DNA of 64,000 nucleotides, from NCBI RefSeq assembly GCF_001922575.1, contig NZ_MRCI01000001.1:310001-374000 (forward strand), in the 5' to 3' direction. This DNA is from Neptunomonas phycophila. GTDB lineage: Bacteria; Pseudomonadota; Gammaproteobacteria; Pseudomonadales; Balneatricaceae. Of the stretch, positions 43,215 to 52,911 are shown in pieces (position 1 is the first letter of the stretch; every line of letters starts with the position of its first letter). The position numbers and the translations under genes are program-made. The notes beneath the pieces are model-generated. The model searched no databases, was not told the origin of the DNA, and saw only the letters and a list, made by a program, of their open reading frames with translations.

Positions 43215-45131
43215 CTATTTTTTGTCGGTGAAGTCCCCAAACGGGTTATCCAGAGTTAAGTCTATGGCATGCGCATAGCCCGGTAGCTTAATTTGAGTGG
43301 CGCTGATGTCGAGATCATAGCCCGTCAGTACATTATTATCGTAAAGGTAGATGGGGCGTGATTCACCGCGCATGGCCGCTAGGTCGTACTCGCTTGCTCG
43401 TTCGCGCGTTTTCTCACGTTTTGTTTTCCACTGAGCTATGGTCTCGCTGTCATACTTGTTAGCTAACCATTGTTCTGCAATGTGTGGGGCAATAACCGGA
43501 GCGCTGGCATTATTACCGCCAAAGCCTTTGGAGTTTAAAATGACACTATCCATGCCTTCTTTGCCAACGTAAGTGTGCTCGGTTAACAAGGCTAAGTTAC
43601 TTTGATAGACATCATCGGCAATTGCTGTAGTGGTTGTTATGCCGGGAATGTACCCATAAGACCAGGTGCCCAGTGATAACGTAAGCTGGTCACCGCCAGC
43701 TGTACCTTGCGAGTGTCCTAAGAAGCACTTAATAGCAGTGACCGGCCACTTATTAATACCAAACGCTTTAGCGGTTTCGTTTATAACATGTGATTCTGTC
43801 ACCCGGTTCTGAGGGGTGCTAGTTCCATGTGCTTGCACATAAGAACGCTGTTGGAGAGACTCTTCGCCTAGCAATGTTTTAATGAGAGAGGCCGCCTTTC
43901 CTAAGGTGACATAGTTGCCTATACCTGGCGCTGAAATCGATTTTTTGTGGCCATCGGCGTTCACAAAAACATCGGGTACAACGCCATAGATGTCAGCGCC
44001 GAGTTCGATTGCAAGGTCATCGCTCATTAGCATAATAAATTGGCTGGACTCGCCAATGGTAAAGCCGCAGTTGTTAGCAAAAGGACGACAAGCTTTTCGG
44101 TAATCGGCATCGCTAAGTTGGTTTAGGTGGTCAAGCGCTAGTAGGTCTTTATCTTCTGCCAGTGCGCCCATTGCTCTGAAGCCTTCAATGACTTCTGGAA
44201 TCACTGGCGCATCGCTTCCGCCCACTAGAACCACTTTACGCTTACCGCTACGAATATCTTCTACAGCGTTGCGTAGATTGTACAGGAAAGTCGCACAGGC
44301 ACCGAGAGCGCCACCGGTTGAGCCTACGTTGCCTAGCATGTACGCATTAACAAAGTCCGCTGGCATTTGGGCATAACCTAATGGCATCTGCTTGGACGAT
44401 GTACGCTTACCTAAGGCGGGATACTTGGTTAAGCCTCCAAAACCTAGATCATCTAACTGACCAATCGAGTTGCTTGCATAAACCGCCACTTGATCCGGAG
44501 CGACATGTCGCATTACCTCGTCAAAAGGAATGCCGGTCGACATTAAAGCGTCAGAGGCGGAGAAGACTGTCATTTGCAAGTTGCGAGGGTGGTTGCGCGA
44601 TTGATACAGAGCATCGGGCTTAAAACCACTGGGAAGTTGGCCAGCTGATTGAACCTGTGCCGTTTTGACGTCAGGTAAAATAGCTTCAATGTCCCCGACA
44701 ACAGCGACGCTGACCTCAGTAGCGTTCAACTGGCTCAATGTCCAGTTAGGAGGAATATGTTGAGGCAATTGGCGTTTTTTGAGTACAAAGTGAATTTCGC
44801 CATCGTTTTTGAGTGTCGCGGCTTTATTAAACATCACTTGATCTACATTGAAGCTTGCCGGCTCTATTCGGCGAATCAGCGTGTGGTCCAATATTTGTTG
44901 TAATAAAGTATCTAATAAAGTCTCAAGCGGCTGAACGTCACCGTCAGCGTTGGTGTAGCTTCCGGATTCGTAGTGGGCCAAACCCATAAGTGTGGCAAGG
45001 CTGAGTAGCGTTTCTTGTTTGCTCTTCGCGTCTAGGTGATCAAGAATCAGACGGCGGTAGGCATGATGAAATGAGCTACGACCAGCGGGGTTTACACCAC
45101 CGAAACCGACGATGAGGGGTAAATGTGACAA
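43215..45131 (-). CDS. fabY: beta-ketoacyl-ACP synthase FabY
   Basis: The 638-residue protein is the FabY type of ketoacyl synthase described in Pseudomonas aeruginosa, where it begins fatty acid synthesis by condensing acetyl-CoA with malonyl-ACP. The thiolase fold carries Cys279 (LGACATF), His435 (QAHGTSTP) and His473 (LGHSQGTAGG), so the Cys-His-His triad is intact. An N-terminal segment of about 190 residues precedes the core, as in FabY. It is monocistronic, with the terminator placed in the opposing yjjV gene. Confidence 0.92.
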   Translation of the reverse strand: MSHLPLIVGFGGVNPAGRSSFHHAYRRLILDHLDAKSKQETLLSLATLMGLAHYESGSYTNADGDVQPLETLLDTLLQQILDHTLIRRIEPASFNVDQVMFNKAATLKNDGEIHFVLKKRQLPQHIPPNWTLSQLNATEVSVAVVGDIEAILPDVKTAQVQSAGQLPSGFKPDALYQSRNHPRNLQMTVFSASDALMSTGIPFDEVMRHVAPDQVAVYASNSIGQLDDLGFGGLTKYPALGKRTSSKQMPLGYAQMPADFVNAYMLGNVGSTGGALGACATFLYNLRNAVEDIRSGKRKVVLVGGSDAPVIPEVIEGFRAMGALAEDKDLLALDHLNQLSDADYRKACRPFANNCGFTIGESSQFIMLMSDDLAIELGADIYGVVPDVFVNADGHKKSISAPGIGNYVTLGKAASLIKTLLGEESLQQRSYVQAHGTSTPQNRVTESHVINETAKAFGINKWPVTAIKCFLGHSQGTAGGDQLTLSLGTWSYGYIPGITTTTAIADDVYQSNLALLTEHTYVGKEGMDSVILNSKGFGGNNASAPVIAPHIAEQWLANKYDSETIAQWKTKREKTRERASEYDLAAMRGESRPIYLYDNNVLTGYDLDISATQIKLPGYAHAIDLTLDNPFGDFTDKK

Positions 45132-45429
45132 AGAAAAGTCCTCGGCTGAGTCTTATACATAACTAATAGTTAACAATAGACCGCATATTGTATCGGCACA
45201 TAGTAAAGCTGACCAGAGAATAGCAGTGTTTCCCTGAACCTTAATTGATATTTTAGTGTCAAAAGCGTCACTTATTTAATACGTGATGAATAAAAATACT
45301 CCTGATAGACTTATTCTAGGTATTTAAGGTTGCCCCTTTTTTGGAATATGCTGAACTCAATTGAGTCAGCGAGCCTTAACCGCTGTTTGTCATGAATACA
45401 CGTTGATAAAAATACTGATCGGAGGTTTC

Positions 45430-46086
45430 ATGAAAAAAATTGCATTTGCTTTAGCTGCTGCCACATTGGTCACGGGCTGTACGACGCTAGATCCATATAC
45501 GCGTGAAGAGAAAACGAGTAATGCTACCAAAGGCGCAGGAATAGGCGCTGTTGCCGGGGCTGTGCTGGGTGCGGCGGTATCAAGTAAAAAAGACCGTGGT
45601 AAAGGTGCCGTGATTGGCGCACTGGTAGGCGGCAGTACGGGTGGCGGTATTGGCTACTACATGGATCAGCAGGAAATGCAGTTACGCCAAGAGCTAGACG
45701 GCACCGGCGTGGGTGTTGAGCGTGTAGGTGATGAGATTCGACTAATCATGCCGGGTCATATCACGTTTGCGACTAACTCCTTTGCATTAGCGAGTGATTT
45801 TCAACCTGTTTTAAATTCTGTAATTAAAGTGTTGCAGAAGTTTAATGAAACCGCGTTGAGCGTAGATGGCTTTACCGATAGCTCTGGATCTTTCGAATAT
45901 AACCAAACATTGTCTGAAAAGCGTGCAGCGAGCGTAGCTAATTATTTAGCCGGTGGTGGTATTAAAGCAACGAGAATTAGCACACATGGTTATGGCGAGC
46001 GATATCCGGTGGCGGATAATGCAACGGAAGCGGGTAGAGCGATGAACCGTCGCGTAGAAATTAATATCCGTGGTGCTCAGGGGTAG
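45430..46086 (+). CDS. OmpA-family lipoprotein with glycine zipper (YiaD-like)
   Basis: The 218-residue lipoprotein has a leader ending in a lipobox LVTGC (Cys17), a Gly/Ala zipper (GAGIGAVAGAVLGAA and GALVGGSTGGGIGYY, about 37-80) and a C-terminal OmpA-like domain (about 105-216) with VDGFTDSSGSFEYN and NRRVEINI, which binds peptidoglycan. It likely sits in the outer membrane and anchors it to the cell wall. ATG 45430 is chosen for CGGAGG just before it and the normal leader; upstream in-frame residues are unlikely. Confidence 0.9.
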   Translation: MKKIAFALAAATLVTGCTTLDPYTREEKTSNATKGAGIGAVAGAVLGAAVSSKKDRGKGAVIGALVGGSTGGGIGYYMDQQEMQLRQELDGTGVGVERVGDEIRLIMPGHITFATNSFALASDFQPVLNSVIKVLQKFNETALSVDGFTDSSGSFEYNQTLSEKRAASVANYLAGGGIKATRISTHGYGERYPVADNATEAGRAMNRRVEINIRGAQG

Positions 46087-46094
46087 AATGTACA

Positions 46095-46126
46095 AGCGGT
46101 TATTAACGTGAGAGTTAATAACCGCT
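46095..46126 (+). terminator. hairpin terminator after OmpA-like gene
   Basis: A 13-bp perfect stem, AGCGGTTATTAAC / GTTAATAACCGCT with a 6-nt loop, is followed by ATTTTG. It separates the lipoprotein gene from the convergent ZapB-like gene. Confidence 0.75.
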
Positions 46127-46155
46127 ATTTTGAAAACCGTTCAGGCGTCAGATTT

Positions 46156-46344
46156 TTACTCGGCGGCGTCTAGAACGTCAAACTTCTTAAGCAGGCGTTG
46201 CAGGTTTTCCTGTGTGCCTTGTTTTTCTGTTTCTAACGACTCTTTAGCTTCGCGCAGTTCTGTGACTTCCATGCGCAGCAATTCCACTTCTTCGATTAGA
46301 TTTTCGATTTTATTTTCTAACTGATTAAACAGCTCGTGTTGCAT
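46156..46344 (-). CDS. small ZapB-like coiled-coil protein (62 aa)
   Basis: The 62-residue product is almost all coiled coil (LFNQLENKIENLIEEVELLR and MEVTELREAKESL), with an end LQRLLKKFDVLD. The pattern resembles ZapB, which binds ZapA at the division ring, or the related short TIGR02449 proteins. It is shorter than E. coli ZapB (about 81 residues). ATG 46344 with AAGGAA is preferred; an upstream start at 46380 lacks a ribosome site. Division function is inferred only. Confidence 0.7.
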   Translation of the reverse strand: MQHELFNQLENKIENLIEEVELLRMEVTELREAKESLETEKQGTQENLQRLLKKFDVLDAAE

Positions 46345-46429
46345 GGTAATTCCTTGGCCCGCAGGCAATAGCGATGACAATAAAAAATGTAGGCGATGAT
46401 TATAGAGCCACAGAAGCCGAAGTAAACCG

Positions 46430-47701
46430 CTACCAGAACATCACGATGTCTTGAGGCTGGATATTATGCTCTGAAACAGAGCCGTCTATGCGACCTCGGG
46501 CTGATGTTGGCTGAATATCATCAAGCGTGAGAGTCAAATTTGTGTTGATAAGTTCAGTGGTTGACTGCCCAGTTTGGTTAAAAAACATATTCTTACGGTA
46601 AACAGTAAGCTTGTCTCCTCGGCTTAAACCGCTGTTCAAACCTGAGTTAATCCAGACTTGGTTGTTGTCAACCTGAGTGATACGGGAAGAAAAGGGCAAA
46701 CAGCGTAAGGATTGCACAAGATCTCGGCTTATCTCATCTAGTAGAGCGTTTATTTTCTGGCCGTAGTCGGTGTCGTTAAACGCTGGCGTTGCAAAGCCAG
46801 TGCGCTTGCTTGAGTCTAAAGGCCATTTCCCGGCTGTTGCATAATGTTGTTGTTCGAGTAATGAGCCACTAAAGCCGTCGTGGATGAACAGGTCGATACT
46901 AAAGTGTCGTAGGTGCTTATCGCTTTTGTAGTCGAGCTTGTTGTAGGTATCCTTCAGCCAGTTGCTTTCTGTCATGACGGAAGGGTCATTCATTGACAGG
47001 TCTCGGATCACGCCAGAAACAATGTATTGAGTGTCGAGCTGTTGTGCATTGCTCATTAGCGTTGTGAGAACGCCGTTATCCAGTTGCTGTGTCGAGGCGG
47101 TGTTTAGATTGCTAAATAGCTGTAACTGGCTCGCGTTTAGTGGATAAACACTGCTTTCTAGTCGTAACCGGTTAGCCAATGCTGTGCTAAGGCCGGATGA
47201 AATGCCGGATAGTTGCCCTAAGTTTGCTTGATTGGGGTGCGCCAGAGGGAAGGCCGCAAACGCGACACTTTTTCTAAAGCTATTACCGCTACTGCCATTT
47301 AGGCAAGCAGTATCGGTATCTACTTCGGCTTTGATACGAACGAATAAGGTATTGCCGCGTAACTTTTCATCGATGATCTCTATGTTTCTTAGAGTACTTA
47401 GCGTAGAAATACGCATGTTGTCGATTTCTAAAATCCCATTCTCTAACTGCTGTGTGGTACTAATATAGGCAGAAGCTTGGAGGGAGGCTTGTTGTTTTGC
47501 ATCGCTCATGGCTATCTCGCGTGCTTGGCTTATGTTGCCGTCAATTACTAGCCCTTGGCCTACCGCCTCAACCATTGTTTTCTGGGGCGAGCTTGGGTGT
47601 GCCATTGTGTCTTGGGCGACGCTGTGGGTGGAGAATAACGTGCATGAAAAAGCAAAGAGCGACATTGCAAACGTAAAAAAAGCGGTAAAAGATCTCAACA
47701 T
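46430..47701 (-). CDS. flgT: flagellar assembly protein FlgT
   Basis: The 423-residue precursor has a leader (FFTFAMSLFAFSCTLFSTHSVAQ) and FlgT features: the N-terminal EAVGQGLVIDGNISQAREIA, a middle domain with TQYIVSGVIRDLSM, and a C-terminal SH3-like end with INSGLNSGLSRGDKLTVYR. In Vibrio FlgT builds the H ring around the LP ring of the flagellar basal body. It is divergent from flgO-flgP, and no other flagellar gene is near, so these act with a flagellar cluster elsewhere. AGGA lies before the ATG. Confidence 0.88.
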   Translation of the reverse strand: MLRSFTAFFTFAMSLFAFSCTLFSTHSVAQDTMAHPSSPQKTMVEAVGQGLVIDGNISQAREIAMSDAKQQASLQASAYISTTQQLENGILEIDNMRISTLSTLRNIEIIDEKLRGNTLFVRIKAEVDTDTACLNGSSGNSFRKSVAFAAFPLAHPNQANLGQLSGISSGLSTALANRLRLESSVYPLNASQLQLFSNLNTASTQQLDNGVLTTLMSNAQQLDTQYIVSGVIRDLSMNDPSVMTESNWLKDTYNKLDYKSDKHLRHFSIDLFIHDGFSGSLLEQQHYATAGKWPLDSSKRTGFATPAFNDTDYGQKINALLDEISRDLVQSLRCLPFSSRITQVDNNQVWINSGLNSGLSRGDKLTVYRKNMFFNQTGQSTTELINTNLTLTLDDIQPTSARGRIDGSVSEHNIQPQDIVMFW

Positions 47702-47828
47702 GAGGCTGTCCTGACCGATATATAGTGTGAAACTGTATGTATTTATGTTTCGGCTTGTAAATGAAGTTACATTAATAGCATATAACGAAGTGCGCTACCT
47801 TATTGAAATTAAACCTGTAGGTGCTGGT

Positions 47829-48518
47829 ATGAGTAAATACCTTTATATTATTTGTGCGTTACTACTATCCGGCTGTAGCTCCCGACAGCCAGTGGACGTG
47901 TCTGTTACTCATATAAGCCCACAAGCGAGTCAGGCTATTGTAGATCAAGTTTCACGTAACCAGTCGCTAACGACGCCCTCGGATTATGCGGTGGTCGATG
48001 AGGCGTACCAAGGCAGCGATCCAGTCAGCGAAGCTGTGGGACAGATGGCTCAGCAATTGGTGCATGGTTTAACCTTAAACCGGGTAAAACGTTTTCCTAT
48101 TGCGGTGTTACCTTTTTCATCGTTACGCCGCAGTGTTGCCGATGATCTAATGGGTGAGCGTTTATCTGAAAACTTTATCTTTCCTATGCAGCAGCGTGGT
48201 TATAATCTAGTTGACTACCGCGCTGTGAGCTTGGCTACTACCGCTAAGTCTCCTGTGTCCAAGCAGAACATGTCGGCGTTGCGCGATCGCTATAAAATTT
48301 ATTTTGTGTTGACTGGTACTTATGCCAAATATGCGGATGGTGTGGTGATCAATGCACGGATTCTAGATACAACCACTCGTCAGGTTTTGGCTTCGGCGCA
48401 AACGCATATCCCTAACGGCCGCCTAGAAGGGGCGTTGCCGGGCTTTGATCCTGTGCGTGCAATAGCGAATGGTTATATTATAGAGAACGGATCAGGTCCA
48501 ATGAGGTTGAACGAATGA
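47829..48518 (+). CDS. flgO: FlgO-family outer-membrane lipoprotein
   Basis: The 229-residue lipoprotein starts MSKYLYIICALLLSGC with lipobox Cys16, and has the FlgO domain (about 70-215) with FPIAVLPFSSLRR and RYKIYFVLTGTYAKY. FlgO and FlgP are outer-membrane lipoproteins that support flagellar rings in Vibrio and relatives. I chose ATG 47829 as it directly precedes the leader; an upstream start at 47727 is unlikely. It overlaps flgP by 4 nt and is divergent from flgT. Confidence 0.85.
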   Translation: MSKYLYIICALLLSGCSSRQPVDVSVTHISPQASQAIVDQVSRNQSLTTPSDYAVVDEAYQGSDPVSEAVGQMAQQLVHGLTLNRVKRFPIAVLPFSSLRRSVADDLMGERLSENFIFPMQQRGYNLVDYRAVSLATTAKSPVSKQNMSALRDRYKIYFVLTGTYAKYADGVVINARILDTTTRQVLASAQTHIPNGRLEGALPGFDPVRAIANGYIIENGSGPMRLNE

Positions 48519-48976
48519 GCAAGTATGGACTGTTATGTGTCGTGTTTTTAGCCTTTGGTTTGAGCGGCTGTGACACGATTAAAGTGACGGCAAAACAGGT
48601 GGTTGATGAGCTGCCTCAAGCTCATTTTGTTGATGCAGGGCCTCCTCTGAAGCCTCATTATGTGCAAGCAACAGGCTACGCGCCCATCAGTCTTCAGCCA
48701 GGCGCTACGCGTCAGCAGAAAGTGGTTGTTGCTATGCGAGCTTCTAAATTACGAGCGTACCAAGAATTGGTTGGTGTTGTGCATGGGCAGTATGTCTTTG
48801 GGACAACAACAGTGCAGGATATGGTGATTCAGAATGATTCATTCAAGACGGCAGTGGCGGGTATTGTTCGTGGAGCGCGTGTCATTAAAAGTTATCCGAT
48901 CCAAGACGATACTTATGCAACCACGCTTGAAGTGGATATGAACCAGCTGCAGCAAGCGTGGGTGTCTTCCCAATAA
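48515..48976 (+). CDS. flgP: FlgP-family outer-membrane lipoprotein
   Basis: The 153-residue lipoprotein has lipobox LSGC (Cys19) and the LPP20/FlgP domain: YVQATGYAPISLQPGATRQQK, then AMRASKLRAYQELVGVVHGQ. It is needed for motility in Campylobacter and Vibrio by adding to the basal disk or H ring. Its ATG overlaps flgO (ATGA). It is convergent to the DUF1244 gene with only 6 nt between. Confidence 0.88.
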   Translation: MSKYGLLCVVFLAFGLSGCDTIKVTAKQVVDELPQAHFVDAGPPLKPHYVQATGYAPISLQPGATRQQKVVVAMRASKLRAYQELVGVVHGQYVFGTTTVQDMVIQNDSFKTAVAGIVRGARVIKSYPIQDDTYATTLEVDMNQLQQAWVSSQ

Positions 48977-48982
48977 ACAGTG

Positions 48983-49267
48983 TTACTTGTTATTGAAAGC
49001 AGCAAGCTGTTCAGCGGTTGCTTCTTGTTGGTACTTGTCTTTCCAGTCGGCGTAGGGCTCACCATAAATTATTTCGCGAGCGGCTTCGTAATCCATGTCG
49101 ATACCGCGCTCTTGGGCTTCGGCTTTATACCACTTTGAAAGGCAGTTGCGACAAAAGCCTGCTAAGTTCATGAGATCGATGTTTTGCACATCTTTGCGGC
49201 TGTCTAAATGTGCGACCAAACGACGAAATGCGGCGGCTTCAAGTTCGGTTTGTGTTGCTTTGTCCAT
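48983..49267 (-). CDS. DUF1244 family protein
   Basis: The 94-residue cytosolic protein belongs to the DUF1244 family: RRLVAHLDSRKDVQNIDLMN followed by LAGFCRNCLSKWY with conserved Cys pair FCRNC, then DYEAAREIIYGEPY. Its function is unknown. The ATG at 49267 matches the family start (MDKATQTELEAAAFRR); an in-frame extension to 49324 overlaps glnD and is unlikely. It lies 20 nt after glnD and probably shares its mRNA. Confidence 0.88.
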   Translation of the reverse strand: MDKATQTELEAAAFRRLVAHLDSRKDVQNIDLMNLAGFCRNCLSKWYKAEAQERGIDMDYEAAREIIYGEPYADWKDKYQQEATAEQLAAFNNK

Positions 49268-49287
49268 TGTTTTATACCTTTTCGTTT

Positions 49288-51984
49288 TTATTGTGCATTG
49301 ATGTGTTGGTCGAGTTCGCGACAAACGCGAGTTTGCAGCTCAATGCAGACGGCTGGGTCGCTAATCGGTTCACCATCAATATCGGTAAGAAAAAATACGT
49401 CTTCTACGCGCTCACCTATGCTTGTAATTTTTGCCTTGCGCACGGAAATGTCGAGTTCGGAGAAAATTTTACCAATCCGTGCCAGCAGCCCCGGTCGGTC
49501 TGGGGAGCGTACTTCCATTACTGTCTGTTGGGTATTAGGGTCATTACTGAGGTTGACGGTCGTAGGGGCGGCAAACAACTTCATTTGGCGCGGAATACGA
49601 CGATGTATAATGTCTGGATAGTCTTCTGGATCGTCTAGTTCTTCTATTAAACGATCACGAATACTATTTATATAGTCGGGATTCTCGGAGAGCGGCTCGT
49701 TATCTTCGGTTAACACGGTGTAGGTGTTAAGTGTCTTGCTGTCATCGGTCACAATGATTCGAGCATCTTGGATGCTAAGAGAAAGCTGGTCTAACGTCGC
49801 AACAGTAGCTGCAAAGAGATTGTTGATGTCTTTACTGTAAATGAAAATTTCTGTGGCGCCTTCGTAAACTCGATATGATGTCTTCTGGATAAGCACCAAG
49901 GGCAGGTCGCTAGGCTCATGCTCTAATATTGATTGCGTGTGCCAGGCAATATTTTTAGCGTCCTCGCGCAGGAAATAGTCATCTCCCATGGTTTGCCAAA
50001 ATTCCTGTACATCCGTTTCTGGTATGCCAGAGCGCTTTAAGATCATCAGTGCTTCGTGTTGCACTTGTTCGATACGATCTTCTTTGTTGCCCGGGTTTTC
50101 TAAACCACGGCGTAATGCGCGCTTGGTTTCCATGTAAAGTTGGCGTAGCAACGTTGCGCGCCAGCTATTCCACAAAGTGTGATTGGTTGCATTAATGTCT
50201 GCCACGGTGAGGACATACAAGTAATCAAGGTGGACGTTGTCTTGTACTTGCTGCGCAAAGGTGTTGATAACTTCGGGGTCGGATAAGTCTCTTCGTTGCG
50301 CGGTCATGGACATTAATAAGTGATTTCGTACTAACCACGATACTAAATGAGAGTCCCATCGGCCTAAGTGGTGGCGCTCACAGAATGCCATGGCGTCAAC
50401 GGCACCTAGTTCGGAGTGATCTCCCCCTCGACCTTTCCCAATATCGTGATATAAACCGGCTATGTAGAGTAGCTCTATCTTGGGCAGTTGGTTGACTAGG
50501 CGATAGGCAATCGGAAATTGTTCCATGTGATCCCGGTGGCGGAATTGGCGCATTTTCTGGATCACTTTTAAGGTGTGGGCATCGACTGTGTAAATATGGA
50601 ATAAGTCGTGCTGCATCTGCCCGACAATTTCGCCAAACTCGGGTAGGTAGCGCCCCAGTATGCCATAACGGTTCATGCGTTTGAGCTCGGTAGAAACGCC
50701 GTTAGGCGACTTCATGAGTTCCATGAAAAGCGATGTATTTCGAAGGTCGTTACGAAAGTCATCATCGATTAAGTGTCTGTTGTCGCGAATAAGCCGAATT
50801 GTAGATGCGCGAACGCCTTTGATATCGTCGTGGTTGGCTAGTAGTACAAACACCTCTAAAAGGGCGAAGGGGTGTTTTTCGAACACGCGGTCGTAGGTGG
50901 CTTCAAGGTAGCCATTGTGAACTCTAAAGCGCTTATTGACCGTGATGAATGTTTGTTGGTCTTCTATTTTTAAGATTGCTTCATCAAAGTACTGCAGTAG
51001 CATGTCGTTGAATTCAGCCATAGCCATCGCAACACGATAATACTTGCTCATGAACTGCTCTACGGCCAGTGCACCTTGTTGGTCTTTGTATCCGAAAAAC
51101 TCAGCTAGTGCGCGCTGGTGGTCAAAGAGTAGTCGATCCTCTTTGCGTCCACTGATCATATGCAATGCATAACGAACCGACCACAAATACAGCTCGCCTT
51201 GGTTGAGCGTGTCTAATTCTGATTCCGTTAAAAAACCGTGGTCAACGAGGTCTCGGATATAGGTAGCACCAAAATGGCGCTTGGCAACCCAGCCAATGGT
51301 CTGTAAGTCGCGTAAACCACCAGGGGAGTTTTTGAGATTAGGTTCTAGGTTGTATTCCGTGTTGTTGGTTTTTTCGTGGCGCGCTTTTTGTTCTTTGTAT
51401 TTTGCCACAAAGAACTCTTTATCTGTCCATGCGCCCTCCGACGTCACCCTGTCATACATTTCTTGGTGTAAATCTGGGTTGCCGGTGAGTGGTCGAGATT
51501 CGATAAGGTTGGTGGCGATGGTGATATCGTCTTGAGCTTCGTTATAGCACTCGTCAATGGTTCGGACACTGGAACCAATTTCAAGCTGGATATCCCATAG
51601 AAGCGTTAAAAAGCCACTAATACTCTCTTCGCAATCCGCAGGAACAAAGTCCTTGAACAGTAATAATATATCCACGTCTGAATGCGGGTGGAGTTCGCCG
51701 CGGCCATAACCTCCTACCGCAATTAGAGAGGCTTGATTATCACTCGGCCAGTCGAAGAGGTTCCAAGCTGAAGTAATGATCTGATCAATTACGCTGGCAC
51801 GCCCATACACCAGTTGGCGGATGTCTTCGCCTGCTTTAAAGCGTTTGTCTATCTCTTCTTGAGAGTGACGTAAGGTTTTTTTGAACAGCTTAACGGGCGA
51901 TTCGCCCTCAGCTAATTGTCTTTCAAAAGCTGCTGTATCAAGAAACTCTGTCGTATCTACCAAATGCTGTAAAGGTGTGCTCAT
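49288..51984 (-). CDS. glnD: PII uridylyltransferase/uridylyl-removing enzyme
   Basis: The 898-residue nitrogen sensor has, in order, a nucleotidyltransferase domain with GGYGRGELHPHSDVDILLL (91-109, catalytic Asp103 and Asp105), a linker, an HD phosphohydrolase domain with YHDIGKGRGGDHSELG (about 510-525) and two C-terminal ACT domains for glutamine sensing. It modifies PII proteins and so governs nitrogen assimilation. It follows map by 14 nt. All active sites seem complete. Confidence 0.97.
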   Translation of the reverse strand: MSTPLQHLVDTTEFLDTAAFERQLAEGESPVKLFKKTLRHSQEEIDKRFKAGEDIRQLVYGRASVIDQIITSAWNLFDWPSDNQASLIAVGGYGRGELHPHSDVDILLLFKDFVPADCEESISGFLTLLWDIQLEIGSSVRTIDECYNEAQDDITIATNLIESRPLTGNPDLHQEMYDRVTSEGAWTDKEFFVAKYKEQKARHEKTNNTEYNLEPNLKNSPGGLRDLQTIGWVAKRHFGATYIRDLVDHGFLTESELDTLNQGELYLWSVRYALHMISGRKEDRLLFDHQRALAEFFGYKDQQGALAVEQFMSKYYRVAMAMAEFNDMLLQYFDEAILKIEDQQTFITVNKRFRVHNGYLEATYDRVFEKHPFALLEVFVLLANHDDIKGVRASTIRLIRDNRHLIDDDFRNDLRNTSLFMELMKSPNGVSTELKRMNRYGILGRYLPEFGEIVGQMQHDLFHIYTVDAHTLKVIQKMRQFRHRDHMEQFPIAYRLVNQLPKIELLYIAGLYHDIGKGRGGDHSELGAVDAMAFCERHHLGRWDSHLVSWLVRNHLLMSMTAQRRDLSDPEVINTFAQQVQDNVHLDYLYVLTVADINATNHTLWNSWRATLLRQLYMETKRALRRGLENPGNKEDRIEQVQHEALMILKRSGIPETDVQEFWQTMGDDYFLREDAKNIAWHTQSILEHEPSDLPLVLIQKTSYRVYEGATEIFIYSKDINNLFAATVATLDQLSLSIQDARIIVTDDSKTLNTYTVLTEDNEPLSENPDYINSIRDRLIEELDDPEDYPDIIHRRIPRQMKLFAAPTTVNLSNDPNTQQTVMEVRSPDRPGLLARIGKIFSELDISVRKAKITSIGERVEDVFFLTDIDGEPISDPAVCIELQTRVCRELDQHINAQ

Positions 51985-51998
51985 GTGATTCCTACTGC

Positions 51999-52769
51999 TT
52001 AAAAGGATTCATCTGATCGTAATGTCAGGACTTCATAGCCAGTGTCTGTTACTAAAATGGTGTGTTCCCATTGTGCCGATAAGCGACGATCGCTGGTGGT
52101 AACTGTCCAGCCATCTTTGTTGTTGAGTTTTACTTGGCGTTTGCCTGCGTTAATCATAGGTTCGATAGTAAAAATCATCCCTGCTTGTAACTCTATGCCG
52201 GTACCTGCGCGTCCGTAATGAAGTACTTGAGGTTCTTCATGGAAGCCAGCTCCGATACCATGCCCACAATACTCCCTTACAACAGAGTAGTGGTTGCTTT
52301 CTGCATACTGCTGAATAACATGGCCAATATCGCCTAAGAAAGCACCCGGTTTAACTAATTCGATGCCTTTGATCATGCATTCACGAGTGATATTCATTAG
52401 TCGCTCAGCGTGAGGTGCAACTTTGCCGACAGCAAACATTTTGCTGGTATCACCATGGTAGCCATCTTTAATGACAGTGATGTCGATATTGATGATATCA
52501 CCGTTTTTCATTGGCTTATCATCGGGTATGCCATGACACACTACGTGGTTTAAAGAAGTGCAGATAGATTTGGGGAAGCCATGGTAATTAAGTGGTGCTG
52601 GAATGGCTTTTTGTTCGTTGACGATATAGTTGTGGCAAATATCGTTCAGTTCATTGGTAGTGACACCCGGTTTTACGTGGGGTTCGATCATCTCTAATAC
52701 GTCGGCGGCTAAACGGCCAGCTACGCGCATTTTTTCGATCTCTTCTGGGGTTTTGATGATAACTGACAT
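51999..52769 (-). CDS. map: methionine aminopeptidase, type I
   Basis: The 256-residue enzyme has all type I MetAP metal ligands: Asp pair in NIDITVIKDGYHGDTSKMF, His in YCGHGIGAGFHEEP, and Glu in FTIEPMIN and QWEHTILV. It removes the starting Met of new proteins. It is divergent from rpsB and precedes glnD in a likely operon. This map-rpsB-tsf arrangement is a gammaproteobacterial hallmark. Confidence 0.97.
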   Translation of the reverse strand: MSVIIKTPEEIEKMRVAGRLAADVLEMIEPHVKPGVTTNELNDICHNYIVNEQKAIPAPLNYHGFPKSICTSLNHVVCHGIPDDKPMKNGDIINIDITVIKDGYHGDTSKMFAVGKVAPHAERLMNITRECMIKGIELVKPGAFLGDIGHVIQQYAESNHYSVVREYCGHGIGAGFHEEPQVLHYGRAGTGIELQAGMIFTIEPMINAGKRQVKLNNKDGWTVTTSDRRLSAQWEHTILVTDTGYEVLTLRSDESF

Positions 52770-52894
52770 GAGTGTCCTTGCTTTCGTTAAAGAGGCGAAC
52801 CGATCATTTTTAGGAGTTTACGATCAGTAGTTGACTAATTGTACCTAATAATAGGGTTCTAGCGAAGGTTGACCTTCAAATTGATTGGGTGTTG

Positions 52895-52903
52895 TGGTAT
52901 AAA
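52895..52903 (+). promoter_or_regulatory. extended -10 promoter of rpsB
   Basis: TGGTATAAA matches the extended -10 pattern TGN-TATAAT and is followed by a GC-rich stretch (ACGCGCT), the discriminator of stringently controlled promoters. The -35 is not clear. E. coli rpsB is known for a similar extended -10. Confidence 0.6.
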
Positions 52904-52911
52904 ACGCGCTC

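Noticed and set aside
49210-49638. Plus-strand frames antisense to the glnD 3' end
   Set aside because: They lie opposite conserved glnD and DUF1244 codons and have no recognisable domain.
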